From Sulfurospirillum multivorans DSM 12446 (GTDB lineage: Bacteria > Campylobacterota > Campylobacteria > Campylobacterales > Sulfurospirillaceae), in assembly GCF_000568815.1 (NCBI RefSeq), contig NZ_CP007201.1, forward strand, positions 2,675,654-2,739,653: a stretch of 64,000 nucleotides of DNA, given 5' to 3'. Of this stretch, positions 46,127 to 55,893 are shown in pieces; the first letter of the stretch is position 1; each line of letters starts with the position of its first letter. A model generated the notes under the pieces. It saw only the letters and a list, made by a program, of their open reading frames with translations, was not told the origin of the DNA and made no database searches. The position numbers and the translations under genes were made by a program.

Positions 46127-46960
46127 TTATTTGGTAATTGTCTCTAAAAGCGTGACGTTCTCACAGCCCTCTTTGAGCCCTTTGTCACAACTGCTTTTGA
46201 AAAGCTCTTTGGCTTTGGCATTGTCGGCACCAACACCTTTGCCTTCTGCGTATAAAATGCCAAGGTTGTTGCAGCTCTTCTCAAAGCCACTTTTGCACGC
46301 TTTGTCGTAAAATTGGCTGGATTTTTTATAATCCTGCGCAACCCCTTTACCCACAGCGTACAACAGCCCTAGATTGTCGCATCCAATGGCAAGATCGCCA
46401 TCGCAGGCTTTTTGGTAGTATTCACTCGCTTTTTTATAGTCTTGTGGCACGCCACGTCCCTGTGCTAGAAGAAACCCTAAGTTGTTACAGCCCATTAAGT
46501 CCTCATTTTTGCACGCTTTTTTGTAAAACTCTGCCGCTTTGGCATAGTCTTGACTTACGCCTGCGCCATTCGCATACAAAAGCCCCAAGTTGGTACACCC
46601 TTCATCCTGTGCACAGGATTTTTCGTAAAACTCTTTCGCTTTGGCAAAATCTTGTTTGACACTCAGTCCACCTGCATACGCAACGCCCAAGTTATAGCAT
46701 GCGGACGCAAAGTCAGCAGAACACGCTTTTTCATAGAGCTGAATCGCTTTTGCAGTATCTTTGGCAACATTACCCGTGCCTTCTGAATATAAAACACCCA
46801 AGTTATAACACCCAGAAGCTTTGCCTTCATTGCACGCTTTGTCATAAATCTCAACGAGTTTTTGATGATCGCCACTCTCTTTGGCGTCCATGCCCTCTTT
46901 GATAAAACCAGCGTGTGCCATGACGGCGCAGGCTATTAAAATGAGAAGTTCTTTTTTCAT
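46127..46960 (-). CDS. Secreted Sel1-repeat protein (Hcp-like, cysteine-rich)
   Basis: 277 residues with a signal peptide (MKKELLILIACAVMAHA). About seven Sel1-like repeats of 36 residues follow the pattern YxKACxxGxxxGCxNLGxLYxxGxGV, each with a cysteine pair spaced as in Helicobacter cysteine-rich proteins, where each repeat closes a disulfide. Such solenoids act as periplasmic scaffolds. It lies between ccsA1 and the NosL gene in the mcc cluster, so it may hold maturation factors or MccA together; there is no direct evidence. Confidence 0.85.
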   Translation of the reverse strand: MKKELLILIACAVMAHAGFIKEGMDAKESGDHQKLVEIYDKACNEGKASGCYNLGVLYSEGTGNVAKDTAKAIQLYEKACSADFASACYNLGVAYAGGLSVKQDFAKAKEFYEKSCAQDEGCTNLGLLYANGAGVSQDYAKAAEFYKKACKNEDLMGCNNLGFLLAQGRGVPQDYKKASEYYQKACDGDLAIGCDNLGLLYAVGKGVAQDYKKSSQFYDKACKSGFEKSCNNLGILYAEGKGVGADNAKAKELFKSSCDKGLKEGCENVTLLETITK

Positions 46961-46981
46961 TGTTTTTCCTTTTTCATAAGA

Positions 46982-49675
46982 CTAAATTGTTTTAACATCT
47001 CTACCCTTATACGCCAAGGCACACAGAGCAACTACGCATAATAGTGTGTAATAGACAAAACTAGGAACAGCAGGACTCGCCCCCGTTGCGGCGTACGAGT
47101 GCATGCCTGTGAGGTAAAAATTGACCCCAAAATAGGTCATCATAATGGAACTGTACCCCAAAAGCGATACTATTGAAAAAAGATACACGGAGTTTAGTTT
47201 GGGGATAAAGCGAAGATGCAAAATGAGCGCATAGACGATGATCGAGACAAACGACCATGTCTCTTTTGGGTCCCAACCCCAGTAACGTCCCCACGACTCA
47301 TTTGCCCAGATGCCTCCAAAAAAATTGCCGATGGTAAGCATACAAAGCCCGATAATCAGGCTGATCTCATTGATCGCGACCAAATGCCTGATCTGCTCGT
47401 TCATAAGCGAAGCATTCTTTTTGTTTTTTAGCATCATTAACACCAACGTAATCAACCCAAGCAGTGCGCCCATACCCAAAAAGCCGTAACTTGCCGTAAT
47501 GACCGAAACGTGGATGGTGAGCCAGTACGATTTTAACACTGGCACAAGGTTGGTGATCTGTGGATTGACAAAGCTCATGTGTGCAACAAGCATCACAATC
47601 GCCGCTAAAATCGCAGCAGCAGCTAAAGAGAGAATGGACTTGCGAAAGACCATCACACCTGCAAAACTTGCCGACCAACCGATATACACCATCGACTCGT
47701 ACGAATCACTCCAAGGCGCATGCCCTGAGATGTACCACCTCAGAGCCAAACCAAACGTATGGACGATAAAGGCTGCGATAAAAAGCGATAAAACGACCTT
47801 TTCAAGGCGTGGATAACGTTTACATGTAAAGATGGAAAAGACCGCCAGTGCAAACGCGCCAAAGCCAAGCAAGAAGTAAAACCCAACGAGTTTTTGAAAC
47901 AATCCCATGTGGTTGTACAGCACTTCAGCACGAATACGTGTTTCACTTGGCATGATCTCACCGCTTTGGATGCGTTGATTTTCTTTAAGCAGTGAGAGTG
48001 CTTTGTTGGCATTTTCCCAGTGATTATTGGCTACACCCTCTTGCAGTGCTACAAAGTAATCATTGAGGGTACTTTTGACTTCACGGCTCACCATTGGATT
48101 GCTAAACGCATCATTAGGAGCGATCCATGTGTGCGTTGCATCGTTGGGGATCGGAATAAATTTAAAAAAGACCCCTTTGAGGGTAAGGTACGCGATGTTG
48201 AGCTTTTCATCGAATTTAATTACATCGTTATCAAAGGTATCGCGTTTGGACCCAGCTTTTTGATTGGCAGCACTGACCTGTTTTGCCAATTTATAATAGC
48301 CCTCATCATCAAACATGGAGGCGAAACTCACATATTCGGTTTCAGGTGGTAAACTGAGCACTTTTTTAATGTTTGTATTGGAGAGCTTGATGATGGGAAG
48401 CTCTTGCCAAAGAGCAGCGTTGGAGCTCATACCCAAGATCATCTGCTCAGGGCTCAACCCAAAAAGGGAGCTTTTACCTGCTATTTTATGGACAATTTCA
48501 ACAGCTTCGGTGCTAATGGGCTTGATACGCCCCGCGTAATCTTGCACCAACAGAGCGCTAAATGCGCCATTGGCGTGCTCATACGAGTTTTTACGAAACA
48601 GTTCCAGAGAGTCTGTCGTGTCTGCTTTTAAAGGCAAGCTTGAACTTAAAAGCAGTGGCAAAAGAAGGGCTAAAGCGCTTTTTTGCAAAAAGGCGCGCAG
48701 TTTTAGAAACCTGCTTCCTTTGGTAAAAAAGTTGCCGATAAAGCCAACACAGAGCAGAAAATACCCAAAATAAGTCGGCCATTTGCCTGGATCCTTGTTC
48801 ACTTCCAAAATCGTTCCTTTCTCGTCTGTATCATAGGAAGATTGGAAAAAAGTGTACCCTTTATAGTGCAAAGGATGGTTCATAAAAATGCGGTACGGCA
48901 AGGCTCTCTCTTCTGCTTTGTCCAGAACTTCGATCTCACTGGCGTACGAAGAGGGACTTTTTGAACCTGGGTAGCGCTCTAGTTCAAACTTAATCAGTTT
49001 AAAAGAGAATGGCAATTCAACCACTTTTGAACCCCATGAAAGGGCTATTTCGACATCATCAAAGCGAAGCAAGGTTGGCGGCTCAATCCAGCCAGCGCCG
49101 CCTTCGATTTTCACTGTTTTTAATTTATTATCATACGTTGCTTCCACCATCAATGAACTCAGTTCACCTTTGGAGCCAGCATGGAAGCTTTTGTAGTTTA
49201 CATGTAAAACTTTTCCATCGATCATTTCGCTGTACGAAAAGGCATTGTTACCCAGTTGTGCTAAAGCAAGTGGGTACTCAAAAAGCTCTTTTTCGGTTCT
49301 AATTTGAAAATAAGGCTGAACGCTGAGCATCTCATGTTCGCTCAACCCTTCGCGGATATGAATCACACCCTCATACCCAAAGTAACGCGTCAATGCAGCT
49401 CCTATTAAAATCGCAACGAAGGCGACATGAAGAACAAACGCACCAAACTTTTTCCACATTTTGTTTTTGTAAATAATGCCAAGCAATGAGAGGGTGAGCA
49501 GAAGCATCACCCCTTCGTACCATAAGGCATCATAAACCACGACTTTAGCACTTTGGGTGTCGTAAGCACTCTCGATAAACGTCGCAACGCCTGCACCCAA
49601 ACCCAAAATAAACAACATGAAGAGGATAAACGGATACGAAAAAAAATGTTTTCCTAAAAGGGATATAAACTTCAT
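46982..49675 (-). CDS. ccsA1: Cytochrome c synthase of CcsBA type (dedicated CX15CH heme lyase, CcsA1)
   Basis: 897 residues. The N-terminal half is CcsB/ResB (four membrane segments and a large periplasmic domain); the C-terminal part (about 590-890) is CcsA with the heme-handling WGWDPKETWSF signature near residue 800. Fused CcsBA proteins export heme and attach it to apocytochromes. In Wolinella the isoenzyme beside mcc, CcsA1, is specific for the CX15CH heme site of MccA. Here it directly follows mccD, and mccA has the CX15CH motif, so the same role is expected. Confidence 0.9.
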   Translation of the reverse strand: MKFISLLGKHFFSYPFILFMLFILGLGAGVATFIESAYDTQSAKVVVYDALWYEGVMLLLTLSLLGIIYKNKMWKKFGAFVLHVAFVAILIGAALTRYFGYEGVIHIREGLSEHEMLSVQPYFQIRTEKELFEYPLALAQLGNNAFSYSEMIDGKVLHVNYKSFHAGSKGELSSLMVEATYDNKLKTVKIEGGAGWIEPPTLLRFDDVEIALSWGSKVVELPFSFKLIKFELERYPGSKSPSSYASEIEVLDKAEERALPYRIFMNHPLHYKGYTFFQSSYDTDEKGTILEVNKDPGKWPTYFGYFLLCVGFIGNFFTKGSRFLKLRAFLQKSALALLLPLLLSSSLPLKADTTDSLELFRKNSYEHANGAFSALLVQDYAGRIKPISTEAVEIVHKIAGKSSLFGLSPEQMILGMSSNAALWQELPIIKLSNTNIKKVLSLPPETEYVSFASMFDDEGYYKLAKQVSAANQKAGSKRDTFDNDVIKFDEKLNIAYLTLKGVFFKFIPIPNDATHTWIAPNDAFSNPMVSREVKSTLNDYFVALQEGVANNHWENANKALSLLKENQRIQSGEIMPSETRIRAEVLYNHMGLFQKLVGFYFLLGFGAFALAVFSIFTCKRYPRLEKVVLSLFIAAFIVHTFGLALRWYISGHAPWSDSYESMVYIGWSASFAGVMVFRKSILSLAAAAILAAIVMLVAHMSFVNPQITNLVPVLKSYWLTIHVSVITASYGFLGMGALLGLITLVLMMLKNKKNASLMNEQIRHLVAINEISLIIGLCMLTIGNFFGGIWANESWGRYWGWDPKETWSFVSIIVYALILHLRFIPKLNSVYLFSIVSLLGYSSIMMTYFGVNFYLTGMHSYAATGASPAVPSFVYYTLLCVVALCALAYKGRDVKTI

Positions 49676-49705
49676 GTTAAACCTTTAAAATCAAATTGAT
49701 ACGTC

Positions 49706-50668
49706 TTACACGCCAAACGTTTGTCCTGCGTAAATAATAAACATTCTTAAGCACAAAACGCCTGCCACACTCGCCATTCCAGAGAGGTAAAAAGCCGCAT
49801 GCGAATGCGCCACATGTTTGCCCAACGCAAAGTTAAGCACCAAAGGAAGCCCGAAGCCAACACCCATCACACCAAACCAAAAGAGGTTGGCATAGACACC
49901 ACTTTGAAACGCAACCGTCGTGGTTTGTTGAAACTCATTGCCGACTAAAAGCGAAACAAAGAGCATCGCAATAAGCATAATCTCAACCGCCATAATCGGC
50001 CATTCAATGACGTGCAAAGTTTTCATATCAGACGAATGGGCATCTTCTTTAAAGAACCACGTAGCCACCATACTCGCAGACGCCGTGCCTGCTGAAAGTC
50101 CTGACACGACAAAAAGAGCGGGTAAAATGGCGGTATTTAAAATCGGAAAACGTACCAAAACAGAGATCAAAAAGCCCGTATAGGCACAAATCACCACGGC
50201 AAAGACAACGCTTAAAACCTCGATCAAAGGACGGAATTTTCGTAAAATTCCCATGATAAGCGTGAAATAGCCCAAGAGTTGGCTCTTTTTAGCCAACACC
50301 ACAGAGATCTCTTTTTCAAACAGATACAGACACATAATGAGTGTCAGTGGGATATAGACCGAAATCGCCATAACACCAATCGACATGACCGAAGAGAAAT
50401 TGTAGTGAATCAAAATCTTCCAAAAATAGAGTGGTTTTTCCAAATCACCCACCAAAAAGACCATACCCAAAGCAATCGTCACAAAGGAGACCAAAGAGGC
50501 AGCTTTAAGAAGAGGTGTATCCTCGTGTTGTTTTTTATAAAAACGCACCAATAAAGCAACAATCAAAGCACCACCCGAAATACCCGCAAGCAGCAGATAC
50601 ACCGCGATCGGCCAGCCCCACTCAACACCATGTGAAAACCCGTATGTAAAATTAATGGCTCCATTCAT
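49706..50668 (-). CDS. mccD: NrfD/PsrC-like membrane quinol dehydrogenase subunit MccD
   Basis: 320 residues with eight to nine membrane segments of the NrfD/PsrC family (YGFSHGVEWGWPIAVYLLLAGISGG at the start, shortened here: GWPIAVYLLLAGISGG). These subunits oxidise menaquinol and pass electrons to an iron-sulfur partner. It directly follows mccC and precedes ccsA1, the order reported for Wolinella. The pair MccC/D would couple the quinone pool to periplasmic sulfite reduction. Confidence 0.9.
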   Translation of the reverse strand: MNGAINFTYGFSHGVEWGWPIAVYLLLAGISGGALIVALLVRFYKKQHEDTPLLKAASLVSFVTIALGMVFLVGDLEKPLYFWKILIHYNFSSVMSIGVMAISVYIPLTLIMCLYLFEKEISVVLAKKSQLLGYFTLIMGILRKFRPLIEVLSVVFAVVICAYTGFLISVLVRFPILNTAILPALFVVSGLSAGTASASMVATWFFKEDAHSSDMKTLHVIEWPIMAVEIMLIAMLFVSLLVGNEFQQTTTVAFQSGVYANLFWFGVMGVGFGLPLVLNFALGKHVAHSHAAFYLSGMASVAGVLCLRMFIIYAGQTFGV

Positions 50669-50669
50669 A

Positions 50670-51341
50670 TCACACCCCCACCTTTACAACCGGTATGTAG
50701 CGCAGACTTGGCTTCGTTCCATAGGTTGGTTTCATGCGCACGGAATCTTTTACATGTAAGATCTGATTGATGTACGCATTTTCATCGTTCAAGTCCCCAA
50801 ACACGAGCGCTTTGTATTTACACGACTCCACACACGCGGGCTCTTTGCCTTTGGCTAAATTCGTATTGAGGCAGAAGTTACAGTTTTCAGCCGCTTTGGT
50901 TTTTTTATTGATAAAACGCACATCGTACGGACACGCGACGATGCAGTATTTACAGGCGATGCAATCATCGGGATTCATCGTGACAATGCCCGTTTTAGCA
51001 TCTTTGTGACACGCTTTGCTTGGACACACCGCAACACAAGGGGCATCTTCACACTGCTGACATGAAACACGCACATACTTCTTTTCCATCGGTGTCTCAG
51101 GATCGGTTTTATTTTCAAGATAAAGGCGTACTTGACCTTCAGGCACATCATTGACTTTTCGACACGCTACTTCACAATCGGTACATCCCACACACTTGTT
51201 TTGATCAAAAATCATCCCATAGTGCGGTTTTTTTTCTGCTTTTTCTGCTTCCATTGCAACACTGTAACCCGCAGTGCCCAAGCTCACAGAACCAAGACCT
51301 AAAACTTTTAGAAAAGCTCTTCTTTTCCCGTCATTTTCCAT
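50670..51341 (-). CDS. mccC: Four-cluster iron-sulfur protein MccC (NrfC-like), Tat-exported
   Basis: About 223 residues. A twin-arginine signal (KRRAFLKVLGLGSVSLG) sends the folded protein to the periplasm. Four cysteine groups follow: CVGCTDCEVAC, CQQCEDAPCVAVC, CIACKYCIVAC and a set including CNFC, as in NrfC/PsrB/DmsB proteins with four [4Fe-4S] clusters. It would pass electrons from MccD to MccA. GGAGGAG lies just before ATG 51341; the frame is open to 51374. Genes B, C and D follow one another within a few bases. Confidence 0.9.
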   Translation of the reverse strand: MENDGKRRAFLKVLGLGSVSLGTAGYSVAMEAEKAEKKPHYGMIFDQNKCVGCTDCEVACRKVNDVPEGQVRLYLENKTDPETPMEKKYVRVSCQQCEDAPCVAVCPSKACHKDAKTGIVTMNPDDCIACKYCIVACPYDVRFINKKTKAAENCNFCLNTNLAKGKEPACVESCKYKALVFGDLNDENAYINQILHVKDSVRMKPTYGTKPSLRYIPVVKVGV

Positions 51342-51377
51342 CTTCTCCTCCAATTCGTGTAGATGAATACACAAGAC

Positions 51378-52163
51378 CTACAGTTTCTTTTTCTCGATAC
51401 CGTGGGCTTGTTTTATTTCCTCATCGCTCAGTGGTTTTGCACTATTAGCAAGCTCCCCTGGCTTCAATACTTTCAGTAACTCAACTTCAAAAACCACCGT
51501 TGAACCTGCTGGAATCTCTTGCATATCTGCATTGCCGTAGGCTAGTTCACTCGGAATAACCAACTTGTATTTAGAACCTTCATTCATCAACATCAAACCC
51601 TCTTGCAAGCCATCGACAATGTTGATCATCGAAAGATGAGACGGCTCTTTACGCACATACGTGTCATCAAACACCATGCCATTGACCAAATACGCCTTAT
51701 AGTTCATCATCACGATGCTCTCTTTTTTAGGCTTTTCACCCGCACCTAACGTGAGCACTTCGTATTGGAGTCCTGACTTGGTTGTTTTGACATTTTTGTT
51801 TTTGGCATTCGTTTCAAGGTATTTTTTACCCTCGGCAATATTTTGATCTAAGGCTTGTTTGAATTTTGCTTGGCTCACTTTATTGAGCGTCTCTGCTCGG
51901 TCATTGAGGTACGTAACAATCTCTTCATCTTTGAGCTTTTGCTGTTTTTTCAAAGCATCGATAAACCCATCAATTACCGCATTGACATCCGATTTTGCCC
52001 CCATTTCAGACTGCTCAAAAAGTTGGTTGGAGATATAGCTTCCCGTGGATACACCAATACTGTATGACTCTTTTTGTACTTGTGTTTTTAGCTCACCAGC
52101 AGACGCCCCCGAAACCAAACAAATAAATACAAATAATCCTGTTGTGAGTTGTTTACGCATCAT
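51378..52163 (-). CDS. mccB: FKBP-type peptidyl-prolyl isomerase MccB
   Basis: About 261 residues: signal peptide (RKQLTTGLFVFICLVSGASA), an N-terminal helical dimerisation domain of FkpA/Mip type (about 30-130), and an FKBP domain (TKSGLQYEVLTLGAGEKP ... ELAYGNADMQEIPAGSTVVFEVEL). It helps fold periplasmic proteins, presumably the multiheme MccA. ATG 52163 is preferred: AAAGG, the right arm of a 12-mer palindrome copy (52173-52184), is then seven bases upstream. Confidence 0.9.
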   Translation of the reverse strand: MMRKQLTTGLFVFICLVSGASAGELKTQVQKESYSIGVSTGSYISNQLFEQSEMGAKSDVNAVIDGFIDALKKQQKLKDEEIVTYLNDRAETLNKVSQAKFKQALDQNIAEGKKYLETNAKNKNVKTTKSGLQYEVLTLGAGEKPKKESIVMMNYKAYLVNGMVFDDTYVRKEPSHLSMINIVDGLQEGLMLMNEGSKYKLVIPSELAYGNADMQEIPAGSTVVFEVELLKVLKPGELANSAKPLSDEEIKQAHGIEKKKL

Positions 52164-52241
52164 CTTCATACCTTTACATGTAAAATGAAGTGGGCTATGA
52201 AATGCATAGCCCACTTTAACGTCGCACATTAAGTGCAACAC

Positions 52242-54311
52242 CTATTTGAGATTTTTATTCACCACGCGTTGTGCTTCGTTGATATACTCAACCGCCGCAT
52301 CAAGTCGTTGTTTGGTGTACTTAAATCCGTGCATACCCCATGAACCATCTTTTTCAAGAAGGTCTACGGTATCTTGCGCTTTTTCGATCAACTCATAGAC
52401 TCTGGTTTTATCCGATGCAGGAAGTTTTTTGACTTCGAGCATGGCGTAAAGACCTTGGATGCCGATTTTTACCTGTGTAAATTTCTCTTTCACAGGTGTT
52501 TGCCAGCCCATAACCTCATCGTACGCTTGTTTTTGATCTTTAAAGTGAAGTGTCTCTTTCAGTTCTGATAGTACAGGACTGTGACACCCTTTTGCCTCAA
52601 CTTGATCTTTGTCAGCCCATGTTGTACGTGCACATGACCACATCAAGTCTACAAAGTTACGGCCCTCTTCATTACGATCAAAATGCCAATCTTTCGCATC
52701 TCTTGGACCCGTTGCGGCAGAACCTGCAACCAAAGATTTACGTTTTGGATCCACATCAATTTTCCAGATATGAGACCTTCGTTGCGTATCAAATCCCGCT
52801 TGATCTTGGAATTGGATGGCATAGAAGTTTTCACAACTCATCATAAATGGCATGTGACATGTTGCACAACTGTTTTTGCTATGCGTATCCGATTTAGACT
52901 GGATATACGCTTGCTCTTTGTGACAATCTTTACACTCTTTTTTGAGTTTTGGTTTGGTATAAAGGGAGCTTAAATAACCTTGGTTAGGGTTATAGTTCAT
53001 ACTTTTAATCTCTTTTTCGCCCGTTACAGGACCTGTGACATCGTGTGGATCATGGCAGGTTGCACAACGCATCCCTTTATCATAGTGTGCTGTAAAGTAG
53101 GTTTGAGCACCCTCCGTTCCACATCCAGGTCCCATAGATTTGAATTTTGAACTGAGTGCAAGGTCTGGCTTACCGATATTCGCTGGGTTTTTAGCCAAAT
53201 CAGGACTGTAATCAAATCGTTGGTGACAGCGTTCACAATTTGAGATCAAAAGACCCGAACCACCTTCTAAGTGACCGCCTGCGCCATGACACTCTTCACA
53301 GGAGACGCCTTTAGAGATGGTGTGTTTTTGAAGCTCTTTCGCATTACCAAGTGCTGAGAAGAACTCGTTTTGGTTTTTAAAATCAAACCTCCAAGGGTGG
53401 CATACTTCACAATACGAAGTCGATGCTTGGAACGCCATTGATTTTTTGTATTTGGCCGCATACGACGCTAAGCCTCTTACATAACCACCATTTTCGCCAT
53501 ACTCTTCTAAGGTTACAGGAAAATCTGGGACCCATTTTTTGATTTTCTTTGCAACTTCAGGGGTAAGGTTAAGCGCCCATGTTCTTTGCCATTGGTTTGC
53601 ACCCGCGACAATTTGACCTGTACCATTTTTAAGAAGACCGCCTTCAACATGGTACGTTCCACGAAGCAACCACGCATCGAAGAAACCTAACTTTGTTCTA
53701 ACATGACCTACGGTACAATAGATGATATCAGGGGTAATTCCTTTAGGGAGAATTGACGCTGTATCTTTGTCAAACACAGGATCGGTCAAGTTGTTGTTAA
53801 ACTCTGGATGTTCTCCTGGGAACCTGATTGTGGTGGCGTGTCGCGACCTGCTCCAAGTCTCATATTGCGCAGGGTGACACTCACCGCATTTCTCTGGCCC
53901 AATGAATTTATTGGGGTATTGAAGCATTGAACCACGTGCGACTCTGTACATCATAGAGCTAATGCCTTCGCCGTCACTTCGTTTAGAAGCTTTGGACATT
54001 GCTTTACCATGACCCTCAGCCACCCACTCATGTCCACGATCACCTACAGACATTTTACCAACCGTTTTTCCACCGTATTTGGTAAAAATAGGATGGTTTT
54101 TAAAGAGCCAATCATACATAACCTGCTCTTCGACAATATAGTCTTGCAACGAGATAACGCCTCTGCTTTCCTTTGTCCCTTTAGGATTAGCAATGACATC
54201 TCTTGCTTCCTTAGTCATTTGCATCCCCTCCATTCCTTCGGCGTTTAGACCAACGGAAAAGAGATTGATGCACATGAATAAACCAAGTAACACTTTGTCC
54301 CAATTTTTCAT
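52242..54311 (-). CDS. mccA: Octaheme cytochrome c sulfite reductase MccA
   Basis: 689 residues with signal peptide (1-24). Seven CXXCH sites start at residues 142, 301, 338, 359, 416, 460 and 482, and one CX15CH site runs from C560 to C576-H577, the hallmark of MccA. Two more cysteines, C397 (GPGCGTEG) and C493 (MMSCENF), fall at the places of the Cu(I) ligands of the Wolinella enzyme (C399 and C495 there), an offset of two. The enzyme reduces sulfite to sulfide with six electrons in the periplasm. GGAGGA precedes the ATG. It is transcribed together with mccB-D, behind mccRS. Confidence 0.96.
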   Translation of the reverse strand: MKNWDKVLLGLFMCINLFSVGLNAEGMEGMQMTKEARDVIANPKGTKESRGVISLQDYIVEEQVMYDWLFKNHPIFTKYGGKTVGKMSVGDRGHEWVAEGHGKAMSKASKRSDGEGISSMMYRVARGSMLQYPNKFIGPEKCGECHPAQYETWSRSRHATTIRFPGEHPEFNNNLTDPVFDKDTASILPKGITPDIIYCTVGHVRTKLGFFDAWLLRGTYHVEGGLLKNGTGQIVAGANQWQRTWALNLTPEVAKKIKKWVPDFPVTLEEYGENGGYVRGLASYAAKYKKSMAFQASTSYCEVCHPWRFDFKNQNEFFSALGNAKELQKHTISKGVSCEECHGAGGHLEGGSGLLISNCERCHQRFDYSPDLAKNPANIGKPDLALSSKFKSMGPGCGTEGAQTYFTAHYDKGMRCATCHDPHDVTGPVTGEKEIKSMNYNPNQGYLSSLYTKPKLKKECKDCHKEQAYIQSKSDTHSKNSCATCHMPFMMSCENFYAIQFQDQAGFDTQRRSHIWKIDVDPKRKSLVAGSAATGPRDAKDWHFDRNEEGRNFVDLMWSCARTTWADKDQVEAKGCHSPVLSELKETLHFKDQKQAYDEVMGWQTPVKEKFTQVKIGIQGLYAMLEVKKLPASDKTRVYELIEKAQDTVDLLEKDGSWGMHGFKYTKQRLDAAVEYINEAQRVVNKNLK

Positions 54312-54477
54312 GTTTCCTCCTTTGAAAAATTGAATCTCTCATCACCTTTACCTTTTCATAACCATGAAAAAATGTCAATGAATTCAAGATCAACCAGCAC
54401 GAATGCCTCATTGGAAATACTATCAGGAAAAAAGGGGAGAAAAGGGGGAAGTATTAAATTTGTGTTAAATATAAAAA
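54312..54477 (-). promoter_or_regulatory. Intergenic region upstream of mccA
   Basis: A 166-base gap between mccS and mccA, the likely site of the mcc promoter. A TTGACA is present about 70 bases before the mccA start, but no -10 box lies at 16-18 bases, which would fit an activator-dependent promoter. No clear direct repeat for MccR was recognised. Confidence 0.4.
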
Positions 54478-55893
54478 CTAAAAGATAATTGTAAACATAA
54501 CGCCGTCATCAACATTTTCAACACGCAGTGTGGCACCATTTTTTTCGATGATCATCTGACTCATGTAAAGCCCAAGCCCACTGCTGGATTCTTTGGTCGT
54601 AAAGTAAGGGTCAAAGATTTTCTCAATGATCGCATCTTCAATGCATCCTGCATTGTTTTGAAGCGTGATGACAGGAATACCATTGTCTAAAAAAGCGGTA
54701 ATTTTAATGGTTCGCTCTTTGATTTCACGCGCCAAAAACGCCTCTTTGGCATTATTCATGATATTAATGAGCACTTGGACAATCTCATTGGCATGCCCCA
54801 AGCGTGTAAAATTGTTCTGAATGTCGATCTGCACAGCAATGGCATACTTTTCCAACGAAGCACTGAGGAGCTTTTGGGCTCGGTAAATCACCTCTTGCGC
54901 ACTAAACTCTTTGTTGGCAGTGTCAGGCACAAAAAAGTTTTTAAAATCATCAATCGTGCTTGACATAAAGCAAAGCTGCTCATTCGCCTCTTTGATCTTT
55001 TGCGTCAGCTTCTCTTTGGTGAGTTTGTCTTTGTCGCTGTGCAGTTCAAGATTGATCAAAATGGTTCCCACTTGTGCGAGGGGTTGGCGCCACTGGTGCG
55101 AGATATTGCCGATCATTTCCCCCATCGAAGCGAGGCGGTTTTGGCTCATCATCAGCATATTGGTCTTCTCTTTGAGACGCTGTTCATTGCGGTAAATTTT
55201 ATAAAGAAATAAGATAAAAACAATAAAAACAATAAACATGACCGTTCCACCCACCACAAACTCTTTCACATGGTAGGTCAAAATGCTGTAGACGGGGATT
55301 TTTAAAGAGAGCATCGCGATCACATCGCCTACTTTACTCTCAAAGGTTGGAATATGGTGGTACTGCTCGATCATCGCCTTAGGTGCGCTGTTGGTCGTGT
55401 GGCACTGCAAACAAGACTCTTGAGAGTTATGAATCGGAAGGCTCACGTAAAAATAGCGTGTTCCCTTCTCATTAACGATGCTAGAGTACTCTTTACTTTT
55501 ACCCTCTTTGAAAGTCTCTAAAATCTCATTTTCAAACGCATTGCCCTCGTGCTCAGGGTTGAGCGGATCGGTTGCGACCAGTTTATAGTCATAATTGATG
55601 TTCTTTTTCTCTTTTTGAATGTTGTAAATTTCACGGGTGATGTATGAAGAAGAGAGCAGTCTTGGATCGAAAAAATCTTCCACCAACAGCTTTTTCTCTT
55701 TTAACTCTTCAATCAAGGGGCGTTGCACCAACGAGACGTAATCGCGAATCGCGTTCATCGTATCCAAAACAAAAAAAGCCTCTTGTCTGGCATCTTTCAT
55801 CGCAAGTTCGCGGTAAAAATTGAAAAATAGCAACGTGATGATCGCGTAAAGCACCACAAAAAGCGCTACGATGACTTTGAAACTATATTTCAC
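54478..55893 (-). CDS. mccS: Sensor histidine kinase MccS with periplasmic heme c-type motif
   Basis: 471 residues, GTG start overlapping the restored mccR end by 11 bases. Membrane segment near 7-25, a periplasmic DUF3365-like domain (about 30-205) with one CXXCH motif (CLQCH, residues 161-165), second membrane segment near 210-232, an H-box (IGNISHQWRQPLAQV) and an HATPase domain (NIMNNAKEAF, SSGLGLYM). DUF3365 domains can bind heme, so the kinase may sense redox state or bind sulfite through a heme. It is encoded directly before mccA, as the regulator pair in the Wolinella locus. Confidence 0.88.
   Translation of the reverse strand: MKYSFKVIVALFVVLYAIITLLFFNFYRELAMKDARQEAFFVLDTMNAIRDYVSLVQRPLIEELKEKKLLVEDFFDPRLLSSSYITREIYNIQKEKKNINYDYKLVATDPLNPEHEGNAFENEILETFKEGKSKEYSSIVNEKGTRYFYVSLPIHNSQESCLQCHTTNSAPKAMIEQYHHIPTFESKVGDVIAMLSLKIPVYSILTYHVKEFVVGGTVMFIVFIVFILFLYKIYRNEQRLKEKTNMLMMSQNRLASMGEMIGNISHQWRQPLAQVGTILINLELHSDKDKLTKEKLTQKIKEANEQLCFMSSTIDDFKNFFVPDTANKEFSAQEVIYRAQKLLSASLEKYAIAVQIDIQNNFTRLGHANEIVQVLINIMNNAKEAFLAREIKERTIKITAFLDNGIPVITLQNNAGCIEDAIIEKIFDPYFTTKESSSGLGLYMSQMIIEKNGATLRVENVDDGVMFTIIF

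Noticed and set aside
53703-53718. CTVGH at residues 199-203 of MccA as a ninth heme site
   Set aside because: It lacks the second cysteine of CXXCH, and MccA has eight hemes accounted for by seven CXXCH and one CX15CH.
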